A stretch of DNA of 5,628 nt from Candidatus Njordarchaeota archaeon (GTDB lineage: Archaea > Asgardarchaeota > Njordarchaeia > Njordarchaeales > Njordarchaeaceae), in contig JAHKLG010000097.1 of assembly GCA_029856625.1 (NCBI GenBank), positions 1-5,628 on the forward strand. Direction: 5' to 3'. Below the pieces are notes generated by a model that made no database searches, was not told the origin of the DNA, and saw only the letters and a list, made by a program, of their open reading frames with translations. Position numbers and translations under genes: made by a program. This document shows, piece by piece, positions 4,874 through 5,628 of this stretch. Numbering within the stretch: position 1 is the stretch's first letter; every line of letters begins with the position of its first letter.

Positions 4874-5587
4874 TTACTCAAAAAATTCGCGATATTTATC
4901 TACGACATCCTTAGCTGCATTAACATCACTATCAAACACTAGCCCCTCATCTAATACGCCCACTTTCTCTTCGAATTCGTCAATGATCCTTTTTAATAAA
5001 TCCTTAAGAGCAGCATTGATACCATTGGAGAATATACAACCTATGGTGAATTTTCCATAATATACGGTAATAATGACTTCCACTAATTCGTATGTTCTAA
5101 ACATTTTCTGGGTAGTTGTTTCTTCAATACCCTTGGTGAGGCCGATAACTGATGCCATTAGGGAGGAAACAAGAGCGAGAGATCGTCGTCCCTGTTGAGT
5201 AAAAGCTTCACGATAAACGGGGACTCCCCCATACGTCATTAGAACTATTCCATGAACTGTAATCGGTAGCATTAATAACCGAGGGAATGGGGGAAGAGTG
5301 ACTAATATTGAAGCATACGCAGCTGTAAGTAAGAATATCTGGATCTCGGGGATTACTTCTCTAGCAATAACGTTCATAAGCCCTAATATATAAACGCCGG
5401 TCAATAAGGCAAGTGTAGTAGCTAAAATAATGACTATTTTAAGGGCATGGGTCTTTTTTCCTCTTCCCGTTTTATGAATGATACAAATAAGCTGATAAAT
5501 ACCTATGAATATAAGAATTCCAAGAGAAATAAGGGATAACGGAGTTAATATGGCCTGACGATGCCATATTTTGTTCGAGGACTGCAT
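4874..5587 (-). CDS. Membrane-anchored longin/roadblock-like domain protein
   Basis: The 237-residue product has three probable membrane helices, at about 13-37, 48-72 and 82-105, followed by a soluble domain of about 130 residues. The soluble part begins with a strand pair (ITVHGIVLMTYGGVPVYREAF, 109-129), where GGVPVY resembles the G-(I/V)-P-(L/V)-Y turn of archaeal longin/roadblock-like proteins. It continues with a helix (SLALVSSLMASVIGLTKGI, 136-154), two or three strands (MFRTYELVEVIITVYYGKFTIGCIFSN, 162-188) and a long helix with KDLLKRIIDEFEEKVG (195-210). This order of elements is that of longin-like folds, which in archaea and eukaryotes pair with small GTPases or act in membrane-linked complexes. 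The family call is by pattern only and no partner GTPase is in the window. The ATG at 5587 lacks a ribosome site, and its frame stays open upstream to the window edge without another start codon, so the true N-terminus may be outside. It lies 71 bp upstream of the interrupted moeA on the same strand. Confidence 0.75.
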   Translation of the reverse strand: MQSSNKIWHRQAILTPLSLISLGILIFIGIYQLICIIHKTGRGKKTHALKIVIILATTLALLTGVYILGLMNVIAREVIPEIQIFLLTAAYASILVTLPPFPRLLMLPITVHGIVLMTYGGVPVYREAFTQQGRRSLALVSSLMASVIGLTKGIEETTTQKMFRTYELVEVIITVYYGKFTIGCIFSNGINAALKDLLKRIIDEFEEKVGVLDEGLVFDSDVNAAKDVVDKYREFFE

Positions 5588-5628
5588 GATCTGGAGAGGA
5601 TTTAGGATTAAGTCTAGTCCTTTAAGGA
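5588..5628 (-). promoter_or_regulatory. Possible TATA-like box before the longin-like gene, or more coding sequence
   Basis: On the - strand, CCTTAAAGG at 5627-5619 could be a TATA box. Its distance to the ATG at 5587 would give a very short leader of about 10 bases, in line with the absence of a ribosome site. However, the gene's frame is open through all these bases, so they may instead be coding. Confidence 0.25.

Noticed and set aside
1..5628. CRISPR array, rRNA, or complete insertion sequence
   Set aside because: No regularly spaced repeats, no conserved rRNA stretches and no transposase other than the recombinase stub were seen on either strand.

Overview
The window looks like chromosomal DNA of a thermophilic archaeon, most likely of the Thermoproteota/Korarchaeota side of the tree. 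The evidence is indirect. Promoters have archaeal TATA-box geometry, a GC-rich structured RNA sits in AT-rich DNA, and the recombinase remnant is of a type common in archaea. There is a MoeA with a fused C-terminal binding-protein-like domain next to a second MoeA, and a membrane-anchored longin/roadblock-like protein. No species can be named from the sequence alone.

Layout. Positions 1-116 may hold the tail of an upstream reading frame. From about 150 to 265 there is a strong candidate for an independently transcribed, unassigned structured RNA on the + strand. It has its own TATA-like box, an 11-bp perfect closing stem and a T-run after it. Positions 266-461 are non-coding, AT-rich and dense in short inverted repeats. 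At 462-545 lies the start of a serine recombinase, cut off by a stop after 27 residues. It is followed on the same strand by a small unknown protein (618-902) and a HAD-superfamily phosphatase (913-1590), probably co-transcribed.

The rest is on the - strand and converges on the phosphatase with only 16 bp between the two stop codons. Reading in the direction of transcription, the order is as follows. First comes a protein with three membrane segments and a cytosolic longin/roadblock-like domain (5587-4874), whose frame stays open to the window edge. Next is a 71-bp gap with two matching inverted repeats and a candidate promoter. Then comes a complete-looking moeA interrupted by one in-frame TGA (4802-3513), and finally an intact MoeA fused to a binding-protein-like domain (3529-1607) that overlaps its neighbour.

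The two MoeA genes point to the last step of molybdenum/tungsten cofactor synthesis, metal insertion into molybdopterin. The stand-alone copy has one nonsense codon but a coherent frame on both sides, so it is a very recent pseudogene, a recoded gene or a sequence error. The fused copy is intact. Nothing in the sequence links the phosphatase or the longin-like protein to the cofactor pathway beyond proximity. The items most worth a second look are the structured RNA, the in-frame TGA, the recombinase stub with its palindrome-rich flank, and the membrane-anchored longin-like protein.
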